DNA of 64,000 nt, taken from assembly GCA_019359505.1 (NCBI GenBank), contig JAHHHD010000009.1, forward strand, positions 1 to 64,000, read 5' to 3'. The notes under the pieces are model-generated. The model was not told the DNA's origin, made no database searches, and worked only from the letters and a program-made list of their open reading frames with translations. A program made the translations under genes and the position numbers. The first letter of the stretch is position 1. The number at the start of each line of letters is the position of its first letter. Below, in pieces: positions 24,485 to 33,837 of this stretch. Source of the DNA: Drouetiella hepatica Uher 2000/2452. Its GTDB lineage: Bacteria; Cyanobacteriota; Cyanobacteriia; Elainellales; Elainellaceae.

Positions 24485-24520
24485 AATGGCAGAGGTGTGA
24501 AAAATTTCGCCTCTGCCATT
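24485..24520 (+). terminator. Stem-loop after the peroxiredoxin gene
   Basis: AATGGCAGAGG and CCTCTGCCATT form perfect 11-base arms around a 14-base loop. There is no long T-tract after it; it may still stabilise or end the transcript. Confidence 0.6.
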
Positions 24521-24585
24521 CTCATGAGGATCGATAGAAATTATAGACTGTCGCCAGTTTCGTCCTAACCGCCCTAGCGGTTGCT

Positions 24586-25209
24586 ATGGATGTCAGAAAT
24601 TCTTTTCAAAATGGTATGACCTCTTCTCTGCCCGCAGATTTCCAGCTCATCCTGTCACAAGCAGCTAAAGTCCCTCCTCACCTGCGACCTGCTGCCAAAG
24701 CCGTAGTTGCGGCTCTGCTACAAGCCGAGAAAACCGCCAAACAACAGCGGTTGAGCTACCCGTTTTCATCTCTTCAAGGCTCCTGGCAACTCTGCTTTAC
24801 GACCGGAACGCGTAAAGTCAAACGAGGCGGAATTATCCTGGGCAACGGCTTTTATCTGCCAAGAATTTCTCCCGCTCAGATTAGCTTTGCGGCTGGCATG
24901 GCTACAAGTGAGCCAGAGTCAGGAGCAATCACCAATCAGATTCAGGTGGCGGGCTTGAAACTGCGGCTGACAGGTCTGTGTCGCTATGTGGGCAAGAAAA
25001 ATCTGTTGGCTTTTGACTTCAACCAAATGCAGATCACAGCCTTCGATCGCCCCCTCTACAACGGCAGGATGGGCGGACGAAAAGACCAGAACTTTTCTGA
25101 GCAACCCATCGCCAAACTTCCCTTTTTTGCCTTTTTCCTAGTAACAGAGAACTACATTGCGGCACGTGGACGCGGCGGCGGTTTAGCGCTGTGGAGGCGA
25201 GAGTTCTAA
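24586..25209 (+). CDS. PAP/fibrillin-type plastid-lipid-associated family protein
   Basis: The 207-aa protein has the fibrillin features LQGSWQLCFTTGTRKVKRGG near residue 64 and a C-terminal FFLVTENYIAARGRGGGLAL. Family members bind lipids or quinones and associate with thylakoids and carotenoid-lipid bodies in cyanobacteria and plastids. There is no signal peptide. It overlaps the end of the convergent PHP gene by 27 bases. The start ATGGATGTCAGAAATTC is likely; Met11 is an alternative. Assignment rests on the N- and C-terminal motifs. Confidence 0.8.
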   Translation: MDVRNSFQNGMTSSLPADFQLILSQAAKVPPHLRPAAKAVVAALLQAEKTAKQQRLSYPFSSLQGSWQLCFTTGTRKVKRGGIILGNGFYLPRISPAQISFAAGMATSEPESGAITNQIQVAGLKLRLTGLCRYVGKKNLLAFDFNQMQITAFDRPLYNGRMGGRKDQNFSEQPIAKLPFFAFFLVTENYIAARGRGGGLALWRREF

Positions 25210-26073
25210 AGTTACAAGTTCTGAAGTCACAAGTTCTGAAGTGGGGAGCCTCAGATCAAACGCAGCCTTCTGAATTGGGGCAAGGAAGCGATCGGACAAA
25301 TGAAGCTGATTGAGATTCGTATGGCGATCGTCTTTTTCGCCTGCCTTGGTGCCGTGATAGTCACTGCCTCCTGTCATGAGCAATCCATATTGCTGACAAA
25401 AGGCTTCGAGGGCGCGTGTCTGAGTTGGCGTATGGGTCGGGTGATAGACTTCCAGACCCAATAACCCGGCTGCGACCAGCTCTGGCAACACTGCTTCTAC
25501 ATCGCCGCCGCGAAACAGGTAAGGGTGCGCCCACACGGGCACGGCTCCACACTCTCGCAGGAGCTGAATGCCTTCGATCGCCGAAAATTTTTCGTACTCC
25601 ACGTAAGCAGGGCGATCGTCTCCTAGCCAGCGCTCGAATGCTTCCTGAGAAGACTGCACATAACCCGCCTTCACCAAGGCTGCCGCCACATGGGGGCGAC
25701 CCGGAGCCATATTGCCCCGCATAGGCTGTAGCTCGATGGGATATCCTAGCGCCGCTAACTTCTCGACCATGAGGCTTGCCCGTCGCCGCCGTCCTGCTAA
25801 ACGCTCCTGCAAGGGCTGCTCAAGCTTGTCGCGATCGGGATAGAAGCCCAGAATATGCATCGATCGCTCATTCCAGACGGTGCTCAGCTCCAACCCAGGA
25901 ACTATTTCAATGGGGCGCTGCTCGGCGCTGGCAAAGGCTTCATCCCAGCCAGATACCGTGTCATGGTCGGTAATGGCAAGGATGCTTACCCCAGCAGCGA
26001 TCGCCGCCTCCACGAGTTGAGCAGGAGTTAGCGTTCCGTCAGAGTGGGTCGTGTGGCAGTGCAGCTCCAGCAT
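25183..26073 (-). CDS. PHP-domain metal-dependent phosphoesterase
   Basis: The 296-aa protein starts MLELHCHTTHSDGTLTPAQL, whose HCHTTHSDG is the first metal motif of the PHP family. Further motifs are ITDHDTVSGW, PGLELSTVW, WAHPYLF and GGSDYHGTK, giving the full set of His/Asp ligands. Members hydrolyse small phosphoesters such as 3',5'-nucleoside bisphosphates or short RNAs. A longer start at 26169 would add 32 basic residues encoded by hairpin DNA and is rejected. The C terminus carries the repeat TSELVTSELVTLEL, and the gene overlaps the convergent fibrillin gene. Confidence 0.93.
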   Translation of the reverse strand: MLELHCHTTHSDGTLTPAQLVEAAIAAGVSILAITDHDTVSGWDEAFASAEQRPIEIVPGLELSTVWNERSMHILGFYPDRDKLEQPLQERLAGRRRRASLMVEKLAALGYPIELQPMRGNMAPGRPHVAAALVKAGYVQSSQEAFERWLGDDRPAYVEYEKFSAIEGIQLLRECGAVPVWAHPYLFRGGDVEAVLPELVAAGLLGLEVYHPTHTPTQTRALEAFCQQYGLLMTGGSDYHGTKAGEKDDRHTNLNQLHLSDRFLAPIQKAAFDLRLPTSELVTSELVTLELSPPQR

Positions 26074-26134
26074 GGTCTTCTCCTGTTTTCTTCCAGGGTA
26101 GCCTTTTCGTCTTGCAGATCGTCTTGCAGATGGA

Positions 26135-26175
26135 TAGTTTTTGAAAGGATCGCCCCGCGATCCTTTCAAAAACTA
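26135..26175. terminator. Perfect 19-base-arm hairpin at the cysK stop
   Basis: TAGTTTTTGAAAGGATCGC-CCC-GCGATCCTTTCAAAAACTA spans 26135-26175, and the cysK stop codon is its last three bases. The T-tract/A-tract inside each arm lets it act on both strands. It belongs to the same design as hairpins at 28343, 33937, 38881 and 60142. Confidence 0.85.
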
Positions 26176-27132
26176 CACTAGGCTCAACTCCGGTAGCTCC
26201 AGATCCTTAAACAGCACCGTGCTGAGATAGCGTTCGCCAAAGCTAGGTTGAATCATGACGATCAGCTTTCCGGCATTCTCAGGGCGTTTGCCCACCTCGA
26301 TCGCCGCTGCCAAAGCCGCTCCCGCAGAAATGCCCGACAGCAAGCCCTCCTCTCTCGCCATCCGACGGCTAAAGGCGATAGCATCATCATCTTTGACTCG
26401 TACTACTTCATCAATCAGATGGGTTTGCAGTACCTTGGGCACAAAGCCTGCGCCAATCCCCTGAATCTTGTGGGAACCGGGCAATCCCCCTGAAAGGACA
26501 GGGCTACTGGCAGGTTCAACGGCGATCGCCTTAAACCCAGGCTTGCGCTCCCTTAGCACCTCTGCGATGCCTGTGAGCGTGCCGCCCGTGCCAATACCTG
26601 AAATCAGAATATCCACCTGTCCATCTGTATCTGCCCAGATCTCTTCGGCGGTAGTTTCTCGGTGAATTTTAGGATTCGCAGGGTTGCTGAACTGTTGCAG
26701 CATATAAGCATTAGATGTTTTCGCCACAATTTCTTCCGCACGCTGAATCGCACCCCGCATTCCCTCCGAGCCTGGGGTTAACTCTAGGTAAGCCCCATAG
26801 CCCCGCAGCATCGATCGCCGCTCTAAGCTCATAGTTTCTGGCATTGTCAAGATCAGGCGATATCCCTTAGCTGCGGCAACCATTGCTAGCGCGATGCCCG
26901 TGTTGCCCGAAGTCGGCTCTACCAAAATAGTTTTGTCAGGATGAATTAAGCCCTGCTCTTCGGCAACCTGAATCATGCTGATCCCAATTCGATCCTTGAC
27001 GGAAGCTGACGGATTCATGCTCTCCAGCTTCACGACAATTTGCGCCACGCAGCCCTCCGCTTGGGGAATTTTGTTGAGCTGCACGAGGGGCGTATGTCCA
27101 ATTAGCTCTGTAATATCTTTGGCAATTCGCAT
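26173..27132 (-). CDS. cysK: Cysteine synthase A (O-acetylserine sulfhydrylase)
   Basis: Makes L-cysteine from O-acetylserine and sulfide with pyridoxal phosphate. The 319-aa product starts [20 protein letters not shown]; 27138 (MTMRIAK) is an equally possible ATG. The PLP lysine is in [12 protein letters not shown], the substrate loop in [12 protein letters not shown], the phosphate-binding [15 protein letters not shown] and the C-terminal [17 protein letters not shown] are all present. Single gene, with promoter in the 190-base gap to the divergent panE-like gene and a bidirectional hairpin at its end. Confidence 0.96.
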   Translation of the reverse strand: MRIAKDITELIGHTPLVQLNKIPQAEGCVAQIVVKLESMNPSASVKDRIGISMIQVAEEQGLIHPDKTILVEPTSGNTGIALAMVAAAKGYRLILTMPETMSLERRSMLRGYGAYLELTPGSEGMRGAIQRAEEIVAKTSNAYMLQQFSNPANPKIHRETTAEEIWADTDGQVDILISGIGTGGTLTGIAEVLRERKPGFKAIAVEPASSPVLSGGLPGSHKIQGIGAGFVPKVLQTHLIDEVVRVKDDDAIAFSRRMAREEGLLSGISAGAALAAAIEVGKRPENAGKLIVMIQPSFGERYLSTVLFKDLELPELSLV

Positions 27133-27324
27133 AGTCATTATTCCTTCGCCCTTATCCAAGGGCACGATCGCATTGATTTAAGTAAAGTGGGTTAACGAAG
27201 ATTCTGCTGCTTTTGTACTACGGCATCCCGACTGACTTACGGGTTGTTATGAGGACTTCATTAAGCATATCGATAAGTCGGTTCTCATAGACGCAAACCT
27301 CGGCTTTTGTGAAAAAATGGCAAC

Positions 27325-28323
27325 ATGATCACGTTTCAATCTCTTCAAAATCCTCGCACTTACGCCATTTTAGGGACGGGTGCACTTGGCGGCTTCTATG
27401 GCGCACGTTTGCAGCAGGCGGGCATAGAAGTTCATTTCTTGCTACGCAGCGACTACGAGCAGGTGCGGCAGCAGGGCTTGACCCTCGAATCTCCAGACGG
27501 CAACGTTACGCTCCCGCAGGTCTATGCCTATCGTAACGTCTGCGATATGCCCCCTTGCGATGTGGTGATCGTTGCCCTTAAAACTACCCAAAATCACCTT
27601 CTGCCTGACCTTTTGCCGCCTGTGCTGAAAGACAACGGCGTGGTGCTGGTACTGCAAAATGGATTGGGCATTGAGGTGGAGGTCGCAAAAATTGTCGGCA
27701 GCGATCGCGTCGTGGGCGGTTTGTGCTTCCTCTGCTCCAACAAGATTGCGCCAGGACATATTCGCCACTTGGACTATAAGCAGATTACGCTGGGCGACTA
27801 TGGGATAGAAACTAACGGCGAAAGCTACAGCCCCTGCGGCGTGACTGAACGCATGCAGCAGATCGCCACCGACTTTGAACGGGCGGGTATTCCGATCGAT
27901 TGTGCTGAAGACCTATTCATTGCCCGCTGGAAAAAGCTGGTGTGGAACATTCCCTTCAACGGGCTATCGGTAGTGCTAAATGCAACGACCCATGAAATGA
28001 TGGCAGATGACCAGACTCGCACTCTGGCAGAAAAGCTGATGGAGGAAGTAGTTTTAGGGGCAGCGGCTTGTGTTCGGGCGATCGATCCGAGTAGCACCCG
28101 TGCCGTGCCGCCGCACTTCATCCAGACCATGCTAGAGTACACCGCCAAAATGACCCCTTACCGCACCAGCATGAAGCTTGATTACGACGATCGCCGCCCT
28201 CTAGAAACAGAGGCGATTTTGGGTAATCCGCTTCGCATGGCAAAACAGGCTGGAGTCGAGCTGCCCCGAATTGAAATGCTCTATCAGCAGCTCAAATTTT
28301 TGGGTGCCCGCAACCAAGTTTAG
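27325..28323 (+). CDS. panE: Ketopantoate reductase-type 2-dehydropantoate 2-reductase
   Basis: Predicted to reduce 2-dehydropantoate with NADPH in pantothenate/CoA synthesis. The 332-aa protein has the NADP-binding AILGTGALGGFYGARLQQAG, VIVALKTTQNHLLPDLLPP, the mid-protein LVLQNGLGIEVEVAKIVG and the catalytic helix region WKKLVWNIPFNGLSVVLNAT with the conserved Lys and Asn. Residue pattern EAILGNPLRMAKQAGVELPR closes the family fold. Cyanobacteria often hold several PanE paralogues of unproven substrate, so the symbol is provisional. A long palindrome follows 20 bases after the stop. Confidence 0.85.
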   Translation: MITFQSLQNPRTYAILGTGALGGFYGARLQQAGIEVHFLLRSDYEQVRQQGLTLESPDGNVTLPQVYAYRNVCDMPPCDVVIVALKTTQNHLLPDLLPPVLKDNGVVLVLQNGLGIEVEVAKIVGSDRVVGGLCFLCSNKIAPGHIRHLDYKQITLGDYGIETNGESYSPCGVTERMQQIATDFERAGIPIDCAEDLFIARWKKLVWNIPFNGLSVVLNATTHEMMADDQTRTLAEKLMEEVVLGAAACVRAIDPSSTRAVPPHFIQTMLEYTAKMTPYRTSMKLDYDDRRPLETEAILGNPLRMAKQAGVELPRIEMLYQQLKFLGARNQV

Positions 28324-28342
28324 TTGGCAGTGCTGAATCTGG

Positions 28343-28396
28343 GTATGAATTTTTTTGAAAGGGGCGCTCCGCGCCCCTTTCAAAAAAAATTCATAC
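28343..28396. repeat. Long palindromic hairpin after the panE-like gene
   Basis: GTATGAAT-T-tract-GAAAGGGGCGC and its complement form arms of about 25 bases around TCC, with one extra A in the right arm. Same architecture as 26135-26175; it separates two convergent genes and can stop both. Confidence 0.8.
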
Positions 28397-28431
28397 ATAA
28401 AACCAGCAATTCTGTTTAGTTAATCAAGCCG

Positions 28432-28638
28432 CTAGTCAAGCTTGAGCGAGTTTACAGGAACTTCCTCCCAAGATTCTACCGTGCGCATTTGTGCGACCCA
28501 GCCATCCTGCTTTTGCAGGGGGGTGAGGTTTTCCTCAAACGAGTCGTGACATTCCTGCGCCTGTGTAGCATCGGAGCAGGCAATACAGGCTCGGATAATG
28601 CCTGACGGATCGATCTGTTCGTTTACCCAAATGGTCAC
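28432..28638 (-). CDS. Conserved cyanobacterial small protein (68 aa)
   Basis: The product MTIWVNEQIDPSGIIRACIA continues CSDATQAQECHDSFEENLTP and ends VAQMRTVESWEEVPVNSLKL. It is acidic, soluble and has two Cys (CIAC). The start begins like a beta strand, then an amphipathic helix. I know proteins of this pattern only as unannotated cyanobacterial genes. It is convergent with panE and lies behind the shared palindrome. No function is proposed. Confidence 0.65.
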   Translation of the reverse strand: MTIWVNEQIDPSGIIRACIACSDATQAQECHDSFEENLTPLQKQDGWVAQMRTVESWEEVPVNSLKLD

Positions 28639-28895
28639 ACTTGATCCTCCAAACGCGATCGCGACAAGTCTCTCTATGGTTTTAACGGAGAGTCAAGCAA
28701 TCAAGCAAGTCGCTATGGGAATCGTCTCATGTTTTTGATTTAATTGGGATTATTCAGGATTGTTCTAACAGGCGGTTTAAATATCTCCTGTTCCTGGTAG
28801 CGTAAGGGAATATAATCTTGCTCCCCAGTCATGCTCCCCAGTCAGGACAGGGCTGATGAGCGACTTGCGGCGCGATCGCGCTTTTATTCCAATCA

Positions 28896-30035
28896 ATGCT
28901 AAAACCGCTGGCAATTCTGACGATCGAGCTGTTGCTGGCGCTGCCTCTAGGCTTTGGATTAGCCATTCTCAACATTGGTGGCACTGCCTGGATTTTTAGC
29001 GGCGTAGCGGCAGGCATCGTCGTGCTTCAGGTCTATCGGCTGCTGTTTCAAGCTGACAGACAGCCCAATGCTACCGTGCGCAAGGTAGGGCAGGCATTGG
29101 TGGGCATGGCAATTGGGTTTGCGATCGCCAATGCTGACCTAACAAATGTCATCAGCCACCTGCCGATATTTCTGCTGCTAACGGCTTCAATGCTGCTCAG
29201 CGGTGGGGCGATCGGCTATCTCTATGCCCGCCTTAGCCAAACTAATTTGCTCACCGCCCTGCTAGCAACGGTTCCGGGTGGAGTCAGCGTCATGTCTAGT
29301 TTTGCAGCAGATTATGGCGGAAATGTGGCTCTGGTGTCGCTCGTACAGGTGATGCGAGTGACGACAGTCGTGATTTTGATTCCGCTGCTGGCAAGAGCGA
29401 CTGCGGCTCAAAGCGCGATCGCCCTACTTCCAACCCCGCCCTGGATCAATACGGAGCCTATTCAGCTAGAGCTACTGGCGATCGCCCTGCTATTTGCCGG
29501 ATTGGGCGCGCGCTTGGCTACCTGGCTCAAGGTGCCCTCCCCGCCGTTTTTTGGGGCGTTGATTGCTGGAGTTGCCTTTCATCCGCTGCTGGGGAGTCTG
29601 CCTTTTGTGCCAGATTTTGATTTTAGTCCGCCCAGATTGGTCAATATCGTCGGGCAAAGTCTGCTGGGCATCACCATTGGCGAGTATTGGGGCAACAAAC
29701 CCAAAATTCAGGGGCGGATGGTGGGCTATGCTGTGCTGTCGGTGAGCTTGACGATCGCCACAGGATTTCTCACGGCGCTGCTGGCGCTGACCCTCACCGA
29801 CTGGGACTGGCTCACCTGTCTCTTAGTGGCAGCTCCGGGCGGTGCCGCCGAGATGATTGTGGTGGCACTCACGCTCAATCACGATATTGAAATTATTACT
29901 GCTGCCCATCTGGTACGTCTAATTGCCATTAATAGCCTTCTTCCCCTTGGGTTCCTTCTCTTTCGGCTTGAGAATGCCGACGAGCAGCCTACCGATCAGC
30001 CCAATTTAGAGCCTCAGGCGATCGAGGATACCTAG
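28896..30035 (+). CDS. AbrB-family membrane protein (ammonia-monooxygenase-type annotation)
   Basis: The 379-aa protein has about ten membrane helices in two homologous halves, each with a TVPGGVSVMSSF or AAPGGAAEMIVVAL motif, the internal duplication of the AbrB (PF05145) family. This family is unrelated to the DNA-binding AbrB; some members were once called ammonia monooxygenase, others are suspected transporters or regulators of aidB-like genes. The substrate is unknown. The C terminus is a hydrophilic tail. It begins at an ATG in a short gap and is monocistronic. Confidence 0.88.
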   Translation: MLKPLAILTIELLLALPLGFGLAILNIGGTAWIFSGVAAGIVVLQVYRLLFQADRQPNATVRKVGQALVGMAIGFAIANADLTNVISHLPIFLLLTASMLLSGGAIGYLYARLSQTNLLTALLATVPGGVSVMSSFAADYGGNVALVSLVQVMRVTTVVILIPLLARATAAQSAIALLPTPPWINTEPIQLELLAIALLFAGLGARLATWLKVPSPPFFGALIAGVAFHPLLGSLPFVPDFDFSPPRLVNIVGQSLLGITIGEYWGNKPKIQGRMVGYAVLSVSLTIATGFLTALLALTLTDWDWLTCLLVAAPGGAAEMIVVALTLNHDIEIITAAHLVRLIAINSLLPLGFLLFRLENADEQPTDQPNLEPQAIEDT

Positions 30036-30111
30036 CGTTGCTGGTTTCAGGGATGAATTCAAAAAAATCATCCCCCGATTAAACAATGCCAAGCCTTCAA
30101 GAAGAGAGAGC

Positions 30112-30657
30112 CTATAGCTGTTGATTCCTATTTAAGGCTTGAAGTAGACCGCTCTCTTTGAGCGCCCAGTATTTATTGATAATATGTTTCGCAGAATCGG
30201 AGATATTAACTCTATTTTCTATCGGTATCTCAGAAAACTGACAGAAGGCAATCGCTTTAATTTCCTCTTTAGGCTGAGGTTTTCCCTTAGCTTGAATTAA
30301 GAAAACTTCGTGGTGATTTCTAGCTAGACCACCTGAGCTGCGTTTGCGAATTTTGCCCACATGACTAAATAGATATTGAGCCGAGATTGCCTTTAAGCCT
30401 GTCTCTTCCTTTAACTCTCGAATCGCTGCCGCCTCTCCTTTCTCCTGCTTTTCTGCGCCACCTCCCGGCAAGCTAAAGCGATCGCCATTCGTAGACACCA
30501 GCAGAACTCCTTGGGGCGTATCAACGATCGCCGTTCCTCGAATCCGCTTCCGAATTTTGGTGGCTTTAAGGTGTTTAGATAGCTTGCCCTGCGTTTGCTG
30601 AAAAATCTTTTTGAGGAGTTTAGCAGGGGCTTGCGGAAACTGGCGGCTTTCGCTCAT
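30112..30657 (-). CDS. Nudix hydrolase
   Basis: The 181-aa protein starts MSESRQFPQAPAKLLKKIFQ; an upstream in-frame start (30825) would add 56 residues with no family support. The Nudix box GGGAEKQEKGEAAAIRELKEETGL runs from about residue 68, with all consensus Gly, Glu, Arg and Glu residues, so it should hydrolyse a nucleoside diphosphate linked to another moiety. A basic N-terminal region (KHLKATKIRKRIRG) precedes it. Substrate cannot be told. It diverges from the C39-like gene. Confidence 0.88.
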   Translation of the reverse strand: MSESRQFPQAPAKLLKKIFQQTQGKLSKHLKATKIRKRIRGTAIVDTPQGVLLVSTNGDRFSLPGGGAEKQEKGEAAAIRELKEETGLKAISAQYLFSHVGKIRKRSSGGLARNHHEVFLIQAKGKPQPKEEIKAIAFCQFSEIPIENRVNISDSAKHIINKYWALKESGLLQALNRNQQL

Positions 30658-30827
30658 TGGATAAAAATTAAGGTCGGGTTGAGTAAAAACTGGCTTCTCA
30701 TTCCTACAGTTTCTCTCACTCCAATTCAGCATACAAGAAATGAGCAGACGTAGAAAAACATCAACTTTCCTGATACCTGCACGATGGGTCTGGGAAAATT
30801 GAAAGAGACCCTTCGGCGATCGCATTC

Positions 30828-31919
30828 ATGCTGATAGAACTGATTTTTACCGTGCTGCTGGGCGTTTTGGCTTTTTCTTTAGGGCGCAGGCTGGGTCGCC
30901 TGATGCTGCATAAAGGTTCGACTGCCAACAATTTATTTAAGGGCAAAACCTCCGTTTCTCTGGCGTTTCTAGGACTCTATGTAGGAATGCTGGTTTTGGC
31001 GCTGTATGTGCCCCAGCTTCAGGCATTACCTCTAGAGTGGCGGGTGTCTGGAATGCGCGTCACCTGGACACTGATTCGGGTCATCTTACTCGGATTCTGT
31101 GGCTTGGCATTTACGGTCAGCTGGCAAACGGCGCGGCTTCAGGTGGTAGCGGTGGCGCTGCTGGGTGTTTTGGGGATGGGTGGCTTCACGGCAACCGAGG
31201 CGCATTTCCTGGCTCCCATCTATGCTTCTCTGGAGGATAATCTTCGACCCAATGGTGTATTTCAGCAAACTTCAGATAGCAGCTGCGCTCCGGCGGCATT
31301 GGCTACGGTCTTGCAGCTTTGGGGAATTAATGCCACTGAGTCCAGCGCGGCACAATTGGCAGGTACGAGCCTCTTGGGTACCTCCATGCCGCAGATCATC
31401 GTAGCGGCTCAGGGGTTTGGCATGGATGGCGTAGAGCTGGACACCACCTGGGCACAAATGCGCCAGATTAATCGACCGGGCGTGATTGCCACCTGGCTCT
31501 ATTCCGAAACTGGCAAAGCGCCCCATGCGATCGCTCTCTTGGGCATGGATGATCAGTCTGTGATCATCGGCGATCCGGCTTTTGGCAAAATTTACCAGGT
31601 TGGCAAAACTGAGTTTCTCGATCGCCATTGGCGCAATCAGTACGTCCCTATCTTTCGTCCCTCTGATGTTACCCTCACGCCTGCCCAATCGGCTGAGTTG
31701 CTATATCAATCGGGTTTTCTAAGCCAGCCCCTAGGTTTGGCTAGTCAAGATTTGGCTAGTCAGCCTGCCCGCCTTAAAGTTGCTCTACAGCAGTTTCAGA
31801 TGCGCCTTCGAGTTCCACCTACCGGTGAACTGGATGCTAAAACGGCTCTGCTGCTGAGCGGTCAATTTCTAGACCAAGTTCCCAGACTCGATCGCACGGT
31901 GACCATCACACCCTCGTGA
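30828..31919 (+). CDS. Membrane protein with C39-like peptidase and peptidoglycan-binding-like domain
   Basis: The 363-aa protein has four N-terminal membrane helices (roughly 1-20, 42-62, 78-98, 104-120), then a papain-like fold. Motifs are QQTSDSSCAPAALATVLQLW (Gln147, catalytic Cys153), GKAPHAIALLGMDDQ (His233) and VIIGDPAFG (Asp249), matching bacteriocin-processing C39 peptidases. The C-terminal LKVALQQFQMRLRVPPTGEL resembles a PG_binding_1 unit. Unlike C39 domains of ABC exporters, no ATPase follows. Likely an envelope peptidase facing outside or the periplasm; its target is unknown. Confidence 0.85.
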   Translation: MLIELIFTVLLGVLAFSLGRRLGRLMLHKGSTANNLFKGKTSVSLAFLGLYVGMLVLALYVPQLQALPLEWRVSGMRVTWTLIRVILLGFCGLAFTVSWQTARLQVVAVALLGVLGMGGFTATEAHFLAPIYASLEDNLRPNGVFQQTSDSSCAPAALATVLQLWGINATESSAAQLAGTSLLGTSMPQIIVAAQGFGMDGVELDTTWAQMRQINRPGVIATWLYSETGKAPHAIALLGMDDQSVIIGDPAFGKIYQVGKTEFLDRHWRNQYVPIFRPSDVTLTPAQSAELLYQSGFLSQPLGLASQDLASQPARLKVALQQFQMRLRVPPTGELDAKTALLLSGQFLDQVPRLDRTVTITPS

Positions 31920-31954
31920 CCCAGCCTTCCTAAACTGCAATGCCCTGAGTGTTT

Positions 31955-32671
31955 CTAAAACGGCAGTCCTCCAGAATTGGGTCTGGCGCTTGAATCAGAA
32001 AAAATCCCGAATAGTGGCCCTAGGATAGCGCCAAAGGCAAACCCGCCTGCATGTGCCCAGTAGGCAATGCCGCCGCTCTCCATGCCAATATTCGTCGGCG
32101 CATTGAGACTGGCGTAGCTGTAAAAAGCCTGCTGGACAAACCAGATACCCAGAAACAGCAGCGCTGGAACGCGAATGGGAAAGATGGAGATTAGCGTCAG
32201 AATCCTGGCTCTGGGAAACCGGACGATATAGGCTCCCATGACTCCGGCGATCGCTCCACTAGCTCCCAACGAAGGCACTGTTGAGCCTTGGGCAAAAAAC
32301 CACTGCGCTAAACCCGCCAAAATGCCGCACAGCAGATAAAAAATCAGAAACTTGACGTGACCCAGCTTATCCTCAACATTGTTTCCAAAAATCCAGAGGT
32401 AAAGCATATTGCCTAGCAGATGCAGCCAGCCACCATGTAGAAACTGAGAGGAGATCAAGGTTGTCCATTCTGGTAGCCCTTGAGGAATCACCTGACCCTG
32501 AAAACTGGCCGTTAATTCTGCTGGAATCACGGCTGCCATCCGAAAAAAGTTGTCGAGTTGTCCGGATGGCAGAGAGAGTTCGTACAGGAAGCAAAGGATA
32601 TTAATCAAAATCAAGCCGTAGGTTACGTAGGGCTTGGTGTAGGTTGGATTTTCATCGCTAATGGGAAACAC
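31955..32671 (-). CDS. Rhomboid family intramembrane serine protease
   Basis: The 238-aa membrane protein carries the rhomboid catalytic pair: Ser138 in PSLGASGAIAGVMGAYIVRF and His207 in YWAHAGGFAFGAILGPLFG. The HGGWLHLLGNMLYLWIFG motif in helix 2 and five to six further helices are standard. It cleaves membrane-spanning substrates within the bilayer. It is convergent with the C39-like gene; both being envelope proteases is suggestive but not proof of a shared path. Confidence 0.93.
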   Translation of the reverse strand: MFPISDENPTYTKPYVTYGLILINILCFLYELSLPSGQLDNFFRMAAVIPAELTASFQGQVIPQGLPEWTTLISSQFLHGGWLHLLGNMLYLWIFGNNVEDKLGHVKFLIFYLLCGILAGLAQWFFAQGSTVPSLGASGAIAGVMGAYIVRFPRARILTLISIFPIRVPALLFLGIWFVQQAFYSYASLNAPTNIGMESGGIAYWAHAGGFAFGAILGPLFGIFSDSSARPNSGGLPF

Positions 32672-33068
32672 TGATTTTCTGGGGGCTACAGGTTATAAGG
32701 CTAATACTATTACAAGGCTCATACTATGCGAAATGTATCTTTTCAGTCGTATCGCTAGTTTCTAACTTAGGGAAAGGTTTTGCAAGAACCCTAAGATTTT
32801 CAATAAAGCTTCCGTGCTTAGGCGATCGCGTCCTGGCTTACAGGTCAAGCCCCATGTTAAGCCACACGGCAAGTGAAAGACTGTACAAGAACTCAGCACT
32901 ACAATAGTCGTTGAGGAGTCTGGGGATCCCCACTTTTGAGTAAAGTGTCTTGGGCTTCACCTCACGACCTCTGATGCAACTCATCGATTTAAACTCATCG
33001 ATTTAATCGATCGACTCAATATTCGTTAGCCAAAACTTAACTAGACACAACTTAGTTCAGGAGTTTTC
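32672..33068. other. Intergenic region before the BI-1 gene
   Basis: No gene. It contains a direct repeat AACTCATCGATTTA twice (about 32978-33006) and the promoters of two divergent genes. Nothing else is recognised. Confidence 0.5.
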
Positions 33069-33794
33069 ATGAGCAACACCAGCAATTTTCGAGCCGCTAT
33101 TCGACAAGCCAAAACCCAGTCGTTGGTAGGCCCTAATGTGATTCGCAATGCTCTGCCCTTCTTGGGTGCAGGACTTATGCTAACGGCTCTGGGCACCTAT
33201 GGCGGCGTTCGCCTGATTAGCTCTAAACCTGAGCTATTTATGCCTACCTTCATTGGAGCAATGGTACTTGAGCTAATTCTCTTTTTCGTGGCTCGTGGCG
33301 TAGCTGAAAAGGGCAATAATGCGATCGCTCTACCGCTTCTAGCAACCTATAGCTTGCTCTCAGGATACACCCTTAGCGGTTTGGTTTATGTCGCATTAGG
33401 AAGCCAGGGTGTCGGGATCGAAGGAGTAGGCGTAGCAGCTCTGGGCTGCGGCATAACTTTTTTGGCAGCTCGACAAATTGGCTCTAACCTCTCCGATCGA
33501 GATGGGCTGGCATTAGGTAAAACGGTTCAAATCGGCATGATCGCTTTACTGGTCGTTCTACTGGCTCAGTTTGCTCTGTCGTTCTTTGGCATCTACGCCC
33601 CTCAGCCGCTGGAAATCGCGATTTCTGCAATTGGAACACTCCTATTTGCCGGATGTTCGGTGGTAGACTTCTACATCCTGCCGCGCACCTATCGAGATGA
33701 GCAGTATCTTTCGGCAGCTCTATCGATGTACCTGACCTACATCAATTTGTTTGTCTTTATTCTTAGACTCTTGATTGCCTTTAACCGCGACTAA
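33069..33794 (+). CDS. Bax inhibitor-1/YccA-YbhL family membrane protein
   Basis: The 241-aa protein has seven predicted helices and the family C-terminal signature DFYILPRTYRDEQYLSAALS followed by MYLTYINLFVFILRLLIAF. The acidic residues near the end (Asp in SVVDFY and Asp in YRDEQY) match the pH-sensing pair of BI-1 proteins, which act as Ca2+/H+ leak channels or modulators of membrane proteases. In bacteria the role is not settled. AGGAG precedes the ATG by about eight bases. A strong terminator lies 44 bases after the stop. Confidence 0.9.
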   Translation: MSNTSNFRAAIRQAKTQSLVGPNVIRNALPFLGAGLMLTALGTYGGVRLISSKPELFMPTFIGAMVLELILFFVARGVAEKGNNAIALPLLATYSLLSGYTLSGLVYVALGSQGVGIEGVGVAALGCGITFLAARQIGSNLSDRDGLALGKTVQIGMIALLVVLLAQFALSFFGIYAPQPLEIAISAIGTLLFAGCSVVDFYILPRTYRDEQYLSAALSMYLTYINLFVFILRLLIAFNRD

Positions 33795-33837
33795 CCGCTA
33801 GATGTTTATTAGGTAATTCTGGTCTAGAGCTTCATAC

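Noticed and set aside
26073-26169. Longer N terminus for the PHP protein
   Set aside because: The 32 extra residues are encoded partly by the palindrome at the cysK end and are absent from family starts, which begin at the HCHTTHSDG motif.
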